Positions 24,501-35,330 of a stretch of DNA of 64,000 bases are shown here, in pieces (position 1 is the first letter of the stretch; each line of letters starts with the position of its first letter). The notes below the pieces were generated by a model. The model was not told where the DNA came from and searched no databases. It saw only the letters and a program-made list of their open reading frames with translations. This DNA comes from Edaphochlamys debaryana (lineage: Eukaryota > Chlorophyta > Chlorophyceae > Chlamydomonadales), in assembly GCA_016858145.1 (NCBI GenBank), contig JAEHOE010000006.1, forward strand, positions 744,001-808,000, in the 5' to 3' direction. Position numbers and translations under genes: made by a program.

Positions 24501-26882
24501 CGGGCCGGCCGCCGCCGCGGGCTCCGGCAGGGCGGGGGGCAGCTCCAGCTCCACGGTGCCTGCCGGGGGAGCGGAGGGTGGACGTGATGAAAAACACAAT
24601 CGGTTACGCACACGTCGACCGCACATCCTCCCAGCTCTCCGCCCCGCCCGCCTTCCCTCCCCAAAACCCCCGCCCCACCCCGCCCCCGCATCAGCACCCC
24701 CCCACGCACCCTGTCCCCCCACCGCCCAGTCCATGGCGGCAAGGAGCATGCGCGAGGGGCCGCTGGGCCCCAGCACGCGGTCCGCGCCCGGCTCCCAGAT
24801 GGCCTCCGCGGGAGAGCCCCCGCCGCCGGGGGGGGCCGCCAGCACCAGCTTGCAGCCCACGGGAGAGTCCAGGCGCAGGGCCACGCGGGCGGACCAGCCG
24901 CCGGCGGCGCCGGGGTCGCGGCGGAAGGGCAGGCCCTGGGGCGGAGGGCGAGGATGGCGGCGGGGTGAGATGGCGGGGGAAAGGGTGTGCAAGTGATGCA
25001 AAGCCGCGCGTCACGCAGTGTTCGTGAGCCGCCGGCCTGGCCTCCTGCCGCACACGAACGCGGCGCTCCCCCGCCCCAACTCCACCCTGCACCCCCGTGT
25101 GCCCCCCCACCCTTGGCCCCCGCCCTTGGCCCCACCTGCGAGGGGTCCCATCGGCCCAGCTCCGGCGCCGCCCCCACCAGCATGGGCACCGCATTGGGGG
25201 GCGCCAGGGGGAGCGAGGACGCGCGCAGGGTGAGCTGCACCAGCGTGTGGCCTGGAGGGGGAGGGGCAAGGCAGGACGGGGCGGGAGGGGCGGCGGAGGG
25301 CAGCTACCGTCAGTGGCGCGGGCGGAGGGCCGGCTCTTCGCGTGGCCCCTCCTTCCACCTCCCCCATGCTCGCTCCCCACCTCCCCCTCTCCCCATCTCC
25401 CCGCCCCCAGCCCGCCTCCCCCCTCACCCGGCGGCGCCTGCCCCGGCGCGGGCGGCCACAGCATGGTGGCGGTGCGGCCCGTGTCGTCCCAGGGCGCCAC
25501 CACCAGGTAGCCGGCGCCCGGGCGGCCCTCGGGCGGGGGCGCCAGGTAGAGCATGCGGTCGGGGCCCGCCTCCCACTGCAGCGCCACGCCGTTCTGGAGC
25601 AGGACAACCTGGGGTTGAGGGGGCGGTGGGGTGGGGTGGGGGGAGGAAGAGGGGCCAGAGGGAGGGGCCAGAGGGAGGGGCGCGAGGAGAGCAGGGGGAG
25701 CTGGCCGAGGGAGGCGGTGTTTGCGTGCGGGGGCATATGGCGGTCGTGTGCCGGATGGACCAGGTCAGAGAGAGGGCCGGCGCTCGCGCCCGCAGCCTGC
25801 CCAGAAGCCCCGTCCTTCCCCCTTCCCCCTTCAGCTCCCCCCCCCCCACCTTGCAGGCCATGGGTGTGTCTGTGGGCAGGGCCAGCTCCGCGCGGTGCCC
25901 CCCCGCGCCCATGCCGTACAGCCGGGCCCCACGTGCGGGGTCCCAGTCGCCCAGGGCCGGGTGCGCCCCCACCAGCACCAGCTGCTGGCCTGGGGGGAGA
26001 GGGAGAGGGATGAGTCACGGGAGGTTCGGGGGAAAAGGGTCAGCGCATACTCAGGCAGGGTCCCGGCTGGAGACGCGGCGCCACAGATCCTGTGCCTGCG
26101 CCGCTCGGTCTGATCAGGCCACCCCATGCACCGGTACGGGCATTGGTACTATCTCAGGTGGCACCCCTGGGGGTTCCGGGCCTACTTCATGATAGCGCCA
26201 GCCTACAGGCCGCAGGGGCAGGCGGCAGTCAGCGGCCCAACCCAGTGCCCGACTGCCTCGTCGCACGCACCGGGCGGCAGGGAGCTGCGGGGGACCACCA
26301 GCATCACGGGCACCGTACCGGGGCCCGACGGGGCCTGGCCGGGCCCGGGCCCAGGCCCAGAGGCCTGCGCCACCGCCTGTGAGGGCGCCATGCCGTACGC
26401 CTGAGTCACCTGCGCGTATCCAGAGGGGGCCGGGGGAGACCACTGGTGCACAGAAAGAAACGACGTCTAAACGGGGCCAAGCAAGTGTGCCCGATCGGCC
26501 CCAAAGCCCGAGTGGCTTCCCCGCTGTGGTGCATCAGCCAGGGTTGTCCCCGCTGGCTGCTGGATTTGGATCAAGGTACATCACGCATGCATGCATGCAT
26601 GCGCTGGAACCGAACGGCGTAAGCCCGACGGCGAGGCATGGTCTCGGCACGCACCACGGTCTGGCGGATCCTGGCATCCGCGATGCGGTGCACTTGCACT
26701 TGCGGCTGGGGCGAGGGCGAGGGCGAGCGGTAGGGGCCGGAGCCGGGCGGCACGGCCGGGCAGGAGGTGGACGGGGCGGAGCGGCGTCCCGGCGAGGGAG
26801 ACCGCCCTTTTGAACGGACGGTGGAGGACGAGAGGGGGGGCAAGGCCGCACAGTCAGTGACCGCATGTGCACATGCGGTCAT
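15556..26882 (-). CDS. SAGA1/2-like pyrenoid protein: 2x CBM20 + coiled coil + Rubisco-binding motif
   Basis: 28 exons join in phase to 1777 aa: 26882-26655, 26442-26271, 25989-25850, 25608-25428, 25251-25136, 24935-24710, 24559-24078, 23852-23631, 23446-23384, 23122-23051, 22820-22620, 22445-22344, 22120-22034, 21721-21602, 21450-21376, 21133-20979, 20642-20513, 20295-20221, 20106-20055, 19888-19713, 19513-19430, 19211-19107, 18944-18672, 18394-18254, 18072-17974, 17687-17589, 17198-17130, 16944-15556. Two CBM20-like modules lie at ~120-225 (LVGAHPALGDWDP, QWEAGPDRML) and ~241-355 (LVGAAPELGRWDP, IWEPGADRVL). A Gln/Pro-rich linker, a coiled coil at ~702-1315 and a disordered acidic tail follow. 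The last six residues are NWRDAL, fitting the Rubisco-binding motif [DN]W[RK]xx[LIVA]; GWREML at 659-664 is a near match. SAGA1 of Chlamydomonas has the same plan (CBM20, coiled coil, Rubisco binding at the starch-matrix border). Start and first exon are the least certain parts; orthology to SAGA1 or SAGA2 is inferred. Confidence 0.78.
26858..26881. repeat. 24 bp perfect palindrome over the SAGA-like start codon
   Basis: TGACCGCATGTG followed directly by its exact reverse complement. The assigned ATG (minus strand, 26882-26880) overlaps its edge. It could be a dimeric factor site or chance. Confidence 0.75.
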
Positions 26883-27784
26883 GAAGTTTACAGCTGAAAG
26901 ATCGAGAGCGTTAGTGCATGCATGGCGGCGTTTGGGGGGACGGCCGGCCCGTGGCGGGGCGGGGGAGCGGCAAGGCGGGGACAGCACCGCACCACTGCTT
27001 TTGACCCAAAAGCCCGCCAGCTTGCGTTACAACCCGCTTTCAGCATGGCCGGCCGGCCCTCGCATGGCCTCACCCGCAAGTGCTTGGCGCTTGCGTCGTG
27101 AGGCACGGCTGCTGCGGCGCGGTTGCGAAGCCGGCGACGCCTGGATTCGTGGCGAAGGCGAAGGCGCAAGCCGAGCGGCGAGGCCTGAGGCCCCCACCGC
27201 ACTAGCTGCCATCCTCTAGGCAGCCTATAGCCCCTGGATGCTTGAGGCCTTGCCGCTGACCAAAGTTAGCGTCAGAAAGGCCGGCAAAGAGTCAAATTTG
27301 CAAGCTGCAGCCTCGGCACGTTGGCCGCTTGTGTGAGAGGGACCAGCTACGGCACGAAGTTATTATGCACCTGACACTGGCAAGGCCCTGCGCAGCGGTC
27401 TCAACTTGGCCGCTTGCGTGGTAGGCTTTCAAAAGAACAAGCTCAACGCCCCTCCTGGCCCTAGCACTATACTAGCAGAGCTCAGCCACCTTTGTGGCTA
27501 CTGCTGCGAGGCTGGTTCATGCTCTGTGGAAAGGGTCTGATGCAAAGATAAGTCATCACCGCGGTGGCCTTCTGCCCTGCGAGTTGGACTATTGTAATCC
27601 GAACGCATAATTGAACACGCCTGCATACGGTTTACTCGTTCAATCGAGGTTTGCTCGACTTAACGGAACGATTCCCGGCGGCAGAAGGCGCGCGCGCACC
27701 GCCGGCTGGCCGCATCATAGCCGCAGCACTCCCTGAGCTACGCACTATGTTACGTCTCGGGCGGCGCTGTGTCGGGACGGCGGC
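26883..27784. promoter_or_regulatory. Divergent intergenic region, SAGA-like (-) / rsmG (+)
   Basis: About 900 bp separate two start codons pointing away from each other, so both promoters must lie here or overlap. No classic TATA box was picked out. The right half (27240-27740) is noticeably poorer in GC than the flanking coding blocks. Confidence 0.6.
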
Positions 27785-30485
27785 ATGGCGAGCTGGCGTG
27801 GCGCGTCGGCTGTTTCCGCTGCCGGTGAGCCGGTGAAGGTCTCCTGTCCTCAAGCAGCACGCAAGCTATCTACAGGGCTTGATCAACTACGTATCCACGC
27901 TCGCCAGGTGCACGTCTGCTCCTCGACATCCTCTGCGGTCGATGGCCCCACCGATAGCCCCGCTCCTCCCCGCTCCGCACCGCGCCAGCTGAGGACCCGG
28001 CGCGCATCCCCCGACGCACCCTCCACTCCACGCAGTAGCTCAGAGGCCTCCACCTCAGCACCCGCCCAGCCGGACGCACCACGCCGCCGGGCCTCAGCCT
28101 CAGCCTCAGCCCGCGTGGCACCCGCCACCCCTGCGGCCCCCAGCCCCGCCGCCCCCGCCCCCGCCCCCGCCCAGCCCGATGGCCCCTCCACCGAACCCGC
28201 CTCCACACCACTGTCTGTGGCGGAGTGCGCCCCCACGGAGGCGCTTCGGCGCTACGGGCTGAGCGCGCAGCAGCAGGGCCAGCTGGCGGCCTACCTGGAG
28301 CACCTGCTCGAGGTGAACAAGAGCATGAACCTCACGGGTGAGGGAGGGGGGGGATGAGGGGGCGGAGGGGGTGATGGATGGGCTTGGCGAGTCGCACCGC
28401 CTCGCCAGGTAAGCTTAGGTTACGAGTGGGCTGCTCGGCGACAGGTTGAGGCGAGGCAGGTAGAGCAACTGGCGTAGGAAGCAAGCTTGACCTTGACAGA
28501 CCCGCCTGTGGGCAGTGGGCCGCCAGGGGCCGCCGTGAACTCCCATCACCTCGCCCACCACCCACGACCACCCCATCCCCATCCTCCAACCTCCCGGCCC
28601 CCCCTCTACCTCCCCCCCTCCTACACCCCATCCCCCCAGCCATCCGCGACCCCGCCGAGGCCTGGCAGCGCCACGTGGTGGACTCCCTGGCGCTGCTGGG
28701 GCCGGCGGAGCGGCACGCGGAGGCGGCGGGGCTGGCGCAGGAGGCGGCGGGCAGGGGGCAGGCGGCGGAGGCGCGGAGGAGGGGCGGCGGCGGCCGCGGG
28801 GCGGGACCCGCAGGCGCCGGGGCAGCAGCAGCAGCAGCTGGGGCGGCGGCGGCGGCGGCGGGCGGGGGCGGGGGGGCGGCGGTGCATGTGGCGGTGGCGG
28901 ATGCGCCCCTGCGGGTGGTGGACGTGGGCACGGGGGCGGGGCTGCCGGGCATGGTGCTGGCGGTGGCGCGGCCGCAGTGGAAGGTGGGGCTGAGGGAGGG
29001 AGGGGAGGGGAGGGGGCAGGGGGATGGGCGGCGAGTGCCAGGCGGGAGGAGGGAGGGGGGAACTTTGTGCAAGCTGCCGCGGGTGTTTAGGGGTGACCGG
29101 ACATCTGCAGTTGCGCATGTGGAAAGCGGTGGGCGGGCTGCAGAAGCACGGCCCCTCTCTCTAATCCCAGAATCGTGCCTCCTGACAGTGGCCCCACCCA
29201 ACAAGCTCGTGTGGCGAGTCACTGCCACCTTGCTCAGCTTCCAACCCGCCCCGCCCCGCGTCCCCAGGTGACGCTGCTGGACTCGCTCCGCAAGCGCTGC
29301 GACTTCCTGCGGGAAGCGGCGGCGCTGGCGGGGATGAGCAACGTGGAGGTGGTGTGGGCGCGGGCGGAGGACGCGGGGCAGAAGCCCGAGCTGAGGCAGG
29401 CGGGTGCTGGGGCCGGGGAGGGGGGTGGAGAGCGCGGAGGGCTGAGGCATAGACGGGACTCGGGGTGAGAGGGAAGGCGGTCTGGCCTGGCCAGATGGGC
29501 GGTGATACAAGGGGCGCCAGATTATGGCGTTTTCGCGGGAACCCCCCGGGTGCGCGTGTCTCGTGGGGCTGCTGGGCTTGGCATCTGCGAGCCTGGGCAT
29601 GCGTCTTGGCGTTTGCCCGCTGCCTCCGGTCGGGGGCCCCTTGGCGCCTGCACCCTCCACGCCCCTCCTGCCAAGACCCCTGCACCCGCTTCCCCCCTCC
29701 CTCCCCCCCCCGCCCCCCGCAGTCGTTCGACCTGGCCGTGGCCCGGGCGGTGGCGGAGGCGCGGGTGCTGGCGGAGCTGTGCCTGCCCTTCGTGCGCGTG
29801 GGGGGGCTGTGGGTGGCGGCCAAGGGGCCGGACCCGGAGGTGAGCGGGGGGTGCCTGCCCCTGCCCACGCCCCTGTTCTTGGTCGTGCCCCTGTTGCTGT
29901 CCCTGCCCTGCATGCTCTGCATTGCCGTGCTTTGGGGTCACCGACTGCCGTGCGCTCCTGTGCCCAGCCGCTCCCTGCCCCGCATCCTCTCCTCCCCCCA
30001 TGCGCACACGGCGGCGCCCTCACACGCCAGGCGGAGGTGGAGGCCGCGCAGTCCGCCGTCCGCCAGCTGGGGGGCCGGCAGGTGTGTGACACGCGGTTCC
30101 AGGGCAGTGAGGGGACGCATTTGCACGCGGTCGGGAGGCCGGTAGGGACTTCCGGAGCTGCTCGGCTAGGGGTGGAGCCCCGCATTGGACTTTGACCAAG
30201 ACCATCGGGCACGCTCCGCCCCCAGCCCTCGGCGGCGGCGGGTGTACCTGCAGCGTCGTGCCGCGCTTCGCCGTTGTGAGCACGTTTGCAGCCTTTGCGT
30301 TGTGCCCTGGCCTCATCCGCCCCCTGCCCCTCCCTCCCTCCCACCCCCCACAGCTCGCGCTCGAGCGCGTGGAGTCGCTTTCGGCTGAGGGCCGCCCCTT
30401 CACCGCCCTCGTCGTCGCCAAGCACGGGCCCACGCCCGCGCGATTCCCGCGCCAGGCGGGAACGCCCAGCAAAAAGCCGCTGTGA
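27785..30485 (+). CDS. rsmG: rRNA small-subunit m7G methyltransferase RsmG (GidB), probably plastid
   Basis: RsmG/GidB family enzymes use S-adenosylmethionine to methylate N7 of G527 (E. coli numbering) in 16S rRNA. Exons 27785-28337, 28640-28983, 29268-29399, 29723-29839, 30031-30081, 30354-30485 join in phase to 442 aa. The family core starts near residue 150 ([29 protein letters not shown]), followed by [17 protein letters not shown], the SAM-binding motif [26 protein letters not shown] and FDLAVARAV. An Ala/Gly insert of ~40 residues interrupts the region before the SAM motif. The first ~145 residues are Ser/Ala/Pro/Arg-rich with few acids, as in a transit peptide, so a chloroplast role is inferred. 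Bacterial enzymes are ~207 aa; the excess is the leader and insert. The third intron begins GCGGGT, apparently GC-AG. Confidence 0.9.
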
Positions 30486-31609
30486 GGAGGCAGCCTTTCG
30501 CATGGGGACCGCATAGGCCGGGGTCGGGGATGTCCGGGATGCCCGGGATGAATTGTGCGGTCGGTGTGTTTTCCTAGTTGTGGTAGGTGTTTGCCGCAGA
30601 GCCTCCGTTGTGAACACGTCAGTGTCGTCTTTTCGTTTTGTCGCGGTGGAAGCCGAGCAGGCAAAGTTTTTGGTGCGGGCTGCACTTCCTCGCATGCCAT
30701 CGCGCGGCGTGCCCAAGGGCGCCTTCCGACACACCGTGCACTCTGTTCCAGTAACAGTCGATACAGCTGCGAGTAACCTGCAGCGCCACACCAGGCCGCG
30801 CGGTGCTCCACGACCGTCGCTCACACCAGTGTAAAGCTGCTCTCCCCACGCTCCCCACCAGCCCCACTCAGCCACCGACGACTACTGTAAGCGCGGCGAA
30901 ACGCCAGGAAGCGACGCAAAGACTTCAGCGACACGCATCTCATCGACCGACTCTGCGCACCCCAGTAGCGCCACTCCGCCCCCCCGACCCCACAAAATGG
31001 CCCATCTATTACAGAGGTGAGGCACTGGCTGCGTTGGCGGCTGGGCGCCGGCTTGGGCCTCTCTGGCTCTCCACGCATCCTGGCCCGCCAAGCACAGGGC
31101 CTGCGTAGAGAGCGCTCCGCTCGCCAGGCCGCCCAACAGAGTTATATTGGGGAGACTAGCTCGAAGCCTGGAGCGCCGCGACTGGCGTCGTTGCTTGGCG
31201 CGGAAGCCCTGGTTCTAAATGACGCTCGATGCCTCGGTCGCTTCCGCGCGCAGGCTTCCTGGCACCGCAACCGGCACGGCACTGAGCCCTCGTCGCTGCT
31301 GCGCGTCTACGCCGCTGGGCACCACCGAGCGCACGTCTCCGCGCGTTGGTGGGTCCCGCGTCGAGGCCGACATCTAGCGCGTTCCGGGACTCACCTTCCG
31401 TCGCCCAAGAGCTTCGGGCGACGCTCTGTATCGTCGGCTCAGGCAGCAGCGTGCAAATGACGCGTTTCGGCGTCGTGCGTGGTTTGATTTTGGGAGCGCG
31501 GCAGTTAGTCGAGCGAAGTGGCAAATCTGTTCGCCAGATCTTTCATGTTCCTTGCTTCAAGCGGGCCCTTCTCACCTCACTGCTGTGTTCTGTGACCCTG
31601 CAGGCTGCG
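30486..31609. other. Intergenic: rsmG 3' side to CBM20 gene 5' side
   Basis: Holds the rsmG 3' UTR and the promoter and 5' UTR of the next plus-strand gene. Overlapping small frames occur on both strands, none with a recognisable domain. Confidence 0.5.
30830..30834 (+). terminator. TGTAA poly(A) signal, rsmG
   Basis: TGTAA, the usual polyadenylation signal of Chlamydomonas-type algae, 345 bases past the rsmG stop. Confidence 0.5.
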
Positions 31610-34600
31610 ATGCCGCGGCTCTCCGCCCTGCCGCGCCGCTGGTTGCCAGCCCACGGGTGGGTGCCGCGTTCCTGTTGCGCGTCTGTTGCACGTCTGTGCC
31701 CAGCCGCGCCCTTGCTCCTCGTACCACCTAGCTGTCAGCCAGCTCCTTCGCTTCTGCCCTCGTTGCCCCTAAGTCACCGTCCCGATATCCTTGCTCTGCT
31801 TCTGCTGCCCTTTCTGACGCTCCGCCCTCGCCCCACTGACCCTGCACTCGCAGCGTCCCGCCCAGCCCACCGCGCGCCCGCTGCGCTCGCCCCCGTCCGC
31901 GCACCACAACAACCACCACAACGGCAACGGCCACGCCGAGGGCACCGCGCTGACGGTGCGGTGCCGCATTGTGGTGCCGTACTGCCCCACCAGCCACGGT
32001 CAGGAGCTGATGCTGGTGGGCGGGTGCGAGGCGCTGGGCAGCTGGGACGTGCGCAAGGGCGTCAAGATGACGTGGTGCGAGGGCCACAGCCACGAGGCCG
32101 AGGTGAGGTGGAGTTGAGGCGCGGGGCCGAGGGCGGGAAGAGAGGAGCTTGGGAGGGTGGGGCTGACGATGCGGCTGGGCTTGGTTGGGCTGTCCTTCAG
32201 CGAGACGGGCAAGCTCATCGCAATCCACGACAGATCTGTAAGCTGATTGCCGTAGCGCGACCACCTCACACCGCCACCCCTCCCTGCCCCTCCCTGCCCC
32301 AGATCGAGCTGCCCATCCACACCGCCGTGCCCTGCAAGCTGGTCATCGCGGGCGAGGGCGGCAACAACACCTGGGAGCCGGGTGAGAGCACTTGGGGTTC
32401 TGCAGATCGTGCCGCGTGGACGCCCTTGCGAGCCCTCTCACAACTGCTCTCACGCCTTAGTCGAACCCATCCCCTGCCCTGCCCCTCAACCGCACCCCCC
32501 CAACCACCCCGCCCACCCCAGAGGCCGACCGTGAGCTGCTGCTGGCCCCCGCCTCCCTGGCCGCCCGCGCCGCCGGCTACACGGTGCTCTGCCACTGGGG
32601 CTACCCCGACTGCGTGCAGGTGGGCGCCGGATTGGCTGCTGCAGTGCTCAGCTATCGTCTTTTCTGTCCATTACAAAAGACGCGTTCTAGAAATTTGTGC
32701 ACTGGCCGTTGCAATGCGTTGCAGACATTTACATCATTCGCATGTTAGGTCGTCCGACTGACTCAGCCCTCCGCTGTGCGCTGTGCAGGTCGCGCCCAAC
32801 TCCCTGCGCCGCGGCTCGGGCGGCTCGGGCGGCGCCACGCCCAAGCCCGCCGCCACCAACGGCCACCACCACGCCGTGGCCACCGCCGCGGCCTCCCTGA
32901 GCGGCTCCGCGCTGCTGGCGGGAGTCAAGAAGGCGCTGGAGAAGGCGGGCGGCAGCCGCGGTGAGGAAGGTCCGACCCCGGCGAATGCGAAAACGAAATT
33001 GCAAGATTGCTATTTGCCGCGCAGGCTAGATTCTCAGTTCCGTCCTTTGCCCCCATGCGACTTGGTACTCTACTGCCGCGGACCCCCGTGTTGCTCCTGC
33101 CTGTGGTTTGCCGCCTCAGCGCACCGCCGCCTCGCTCCTGCAAAGATGCCCAACCTGCCCCTCGTTCCGCCCTCCTCTCCTCCCCAGTCTCCTCCTCGGT
33201 CATCCCCGGCATCACCATGTTCGATGAGGACTGGAGCGGCGCACACGGCGGCGCGCACGGCGGCCTGGTGGAGGAGGACGTGCCGCTGGTTCAGGCGCAG
33301 GTGTCGGTGCTGGTGCCCAAGAGCGGGCCCAAGCTCAAGCCGGAGCAGTCGCTGGTGCTGGTGGGCTCGTCGCCCGCGCTGGGCCGATGGGACCCCGCGC
33401 AGGTGAGGAGCGGGCAAGCGGGCGAGCCCTGGGGTGGGGGGTGGGATGGGGCCTACTGGGCTAGGCGAAGGGACATGGTTGGGTGACTATGGGGCTTCGT
33501 GGGCGAGGTGGGCTGTCCTTGTAGATAGGCGGCTTGGCGGGCAGGCTCCTGACCGCGCCTCCCTCTTTGCGACCGCAGGGCCTGCCCCTGGAGCGCGCGG
33601 GCGAGGACTCCCCCCTGTGGACCGCCACCGCCGAGCTGCCCATGGGCGAGGGCCTGCAGGCCAAGGTGCGCGTGCGGCGGGGGAACGTCTGGCGTGTGTG
33701 GCATCTAGCACCAACTAAGCTCACCTTATCTACGGGTCCACCTGGGTATCTGCGGCAAACTCAAATCCCTATCAAACTCACCTGCTGTCCTCCCTCGGCA
33801 GGTCGTTGTGGTGGATGCAGTTACCGGCCTGGCTCAGACCTGGGAGCCGTGCGAGAACCGCTCGCTGCCGCGCCACCCCCGCGGCACGCGCCCCGTCATG
33901 CTCACGGCCTACTGGGCGGTGCCGGCCACACACGCGCTCGAGGTGGACCGCCTGGGCGCTGCGGCGGCGGCGGGCAGCCCGCAGGTGCGCGCTCGCGTGC
34001 GCCTTGGGAGCGTCGGCATGGTTGCTAGGATCTATATCCTATATCGCGTTCTGCTTATCTTGTATCTGCGCCTCGCATTCTCCGAGAAGAGGCTCACACG
34101 TACTTCATACGCCCCTCGTGCGTAGCTCATTTTATCTGATTTTATCTCGCGCTCCTCCGCCCTCCAGGTTGTGACCATGCTCCGCCAGCAGCTGGCCGCC
34201 ACCAGCTCCCAGCTGGACGGGCTCAAGAAGGAGCGGGACGACGCCAAGCGCATGGCGGAGGATGCCAAGGTGGGGGCGCACACGGCGCACGGAGTGGCGG
34301 CCGAGGTGACCCCGAGCCAGACAGCGGGGCGCATGGGAGGGAGGGGACGGCCTCCAGTCTGCCCCTCGTGACCATTTCCCCCTGGTTAAGCAGCAACGCA
34401 CTGAGCAGCCCCCTTGCCTCCCCTCCCCTGCCCCGCCCCCCTCATCACTCCAGGCCGGCCCCGCTGGCCGCGTGGAGATGGTGAACCTGGCGGAGCAGCT
34501 GCAGACCACCCGCCGGCTGTACGAGAACACCAAGCAGGAGGCCAAGGAGCTGGGCAGCGCAGTGGGCAGCACGCGCGTGGTGAGCAGCCAGCGGGAGAGG

Positions 34601-35330
34601 GGCCTGGGCCCGGGGCGCTTTCCTGGCGCTGTCGGCCCTTGCAGTCACACCGGCGCCCTTGCCCCGCCTCACGCGCGCGTCAGGGTACCCGTCTTGCTTT
34701 TCCCACCAAATAATATATGTATTTCTTCGTGTCTTAATCTGTGCTTGTCCGCCCCTTTTCCTGCCGCCCATCCACCCCCCAGCTGTGCGACGCCGCCAAG
34801 AAGGAGCTGCGCTCGCTGGCCTCGCAGCTGGCCGCCGCGCAGAAGGCCTACGAGGCGCTGGCCCCCGAGGTGGAGCGCATGGAGAAGCGCCTGGCCTCCA
34901 CCTCCCGCGCCTTCGAGGCCACCAAGCCCGAGCTGCAGGCGCTCGAGGTGCAGCTGGAGCGGGCCAGGTGGGGCGGCGGCGGGAGGGGGCGGAGGGAGGG
35001 GGTATTTCTCCAAGCGACTTGATGGCCAGGGTGGAAAGCTCCAAGAGTGGACAGGCGGGAGGCGGAAGGCTACTGGAGGCGCTGGGCCGCCGGCATTTAG
35101 CACCGTTGGGGCTTCCTCCCGGTGCCTCCCTGACGCCTCGCTGTCTGACCCTGGGCCCGCTTGCACCCCTGCTCTTGCCCCCACCCTCCAGGGGCCTGTT
35201 CGACCGCACGCTGCAGAAGATCGAGGCCGCCCGCTCCCTGGCCACCTCGGGTGTGGGCGAGTACGACGCCGCCGCCGTGCGCCGCCGCACCGAGAACCGC
35301 GTGCGCGAGTTCATCCTGGCCAAGCACTAA
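31610..35330 (+). CDS. Tandem CBM20 starch-binding coiled-coil protein
   Basis: Exons 31610-31660, 31854-32102, 32303-32381, 32522-32619, 32789-32960, 33188-33402, 33579-33665, 33802-33984, 34168-34269, 34454-34579, 34783-34967, 35192-35330 join in phase to 561 aa. Two CBM20-like modules are visible: LTVRCRIVVPY...LMLVGGCEALGSWDV with NNTWEPEADREL (~35-125), and VSVLVPK...LVLVGSSPALGRWDPAQ with QTWEPCENRSL (~240-335). The paired LVG-x-LG-WDP and WEP-x-NR/DR blocks are typical of the family. Residues ~370-530 form heptad-rich coiled coil (LRQQLAATSSQLDGLKKERDDAKRM, later RSLASQLAAAQKAYEALAPEVERMEKRL). There is no catalytic domain and no C-terminal Rubisco motif. Likely a plastid starch-surface scaffold. 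The 5' end is uncertain: an in-frame ATG at 31457 would add 51 residues of basic, transit-like sequence. Confidence 0.8.

Noticed and set aside
27747..27836. Alternative rsmG start at the ATG near 27747
   Set aside because: That frame stops at ~27836 and is not in phase with the methyltransferase; the ATG at 27785 is.
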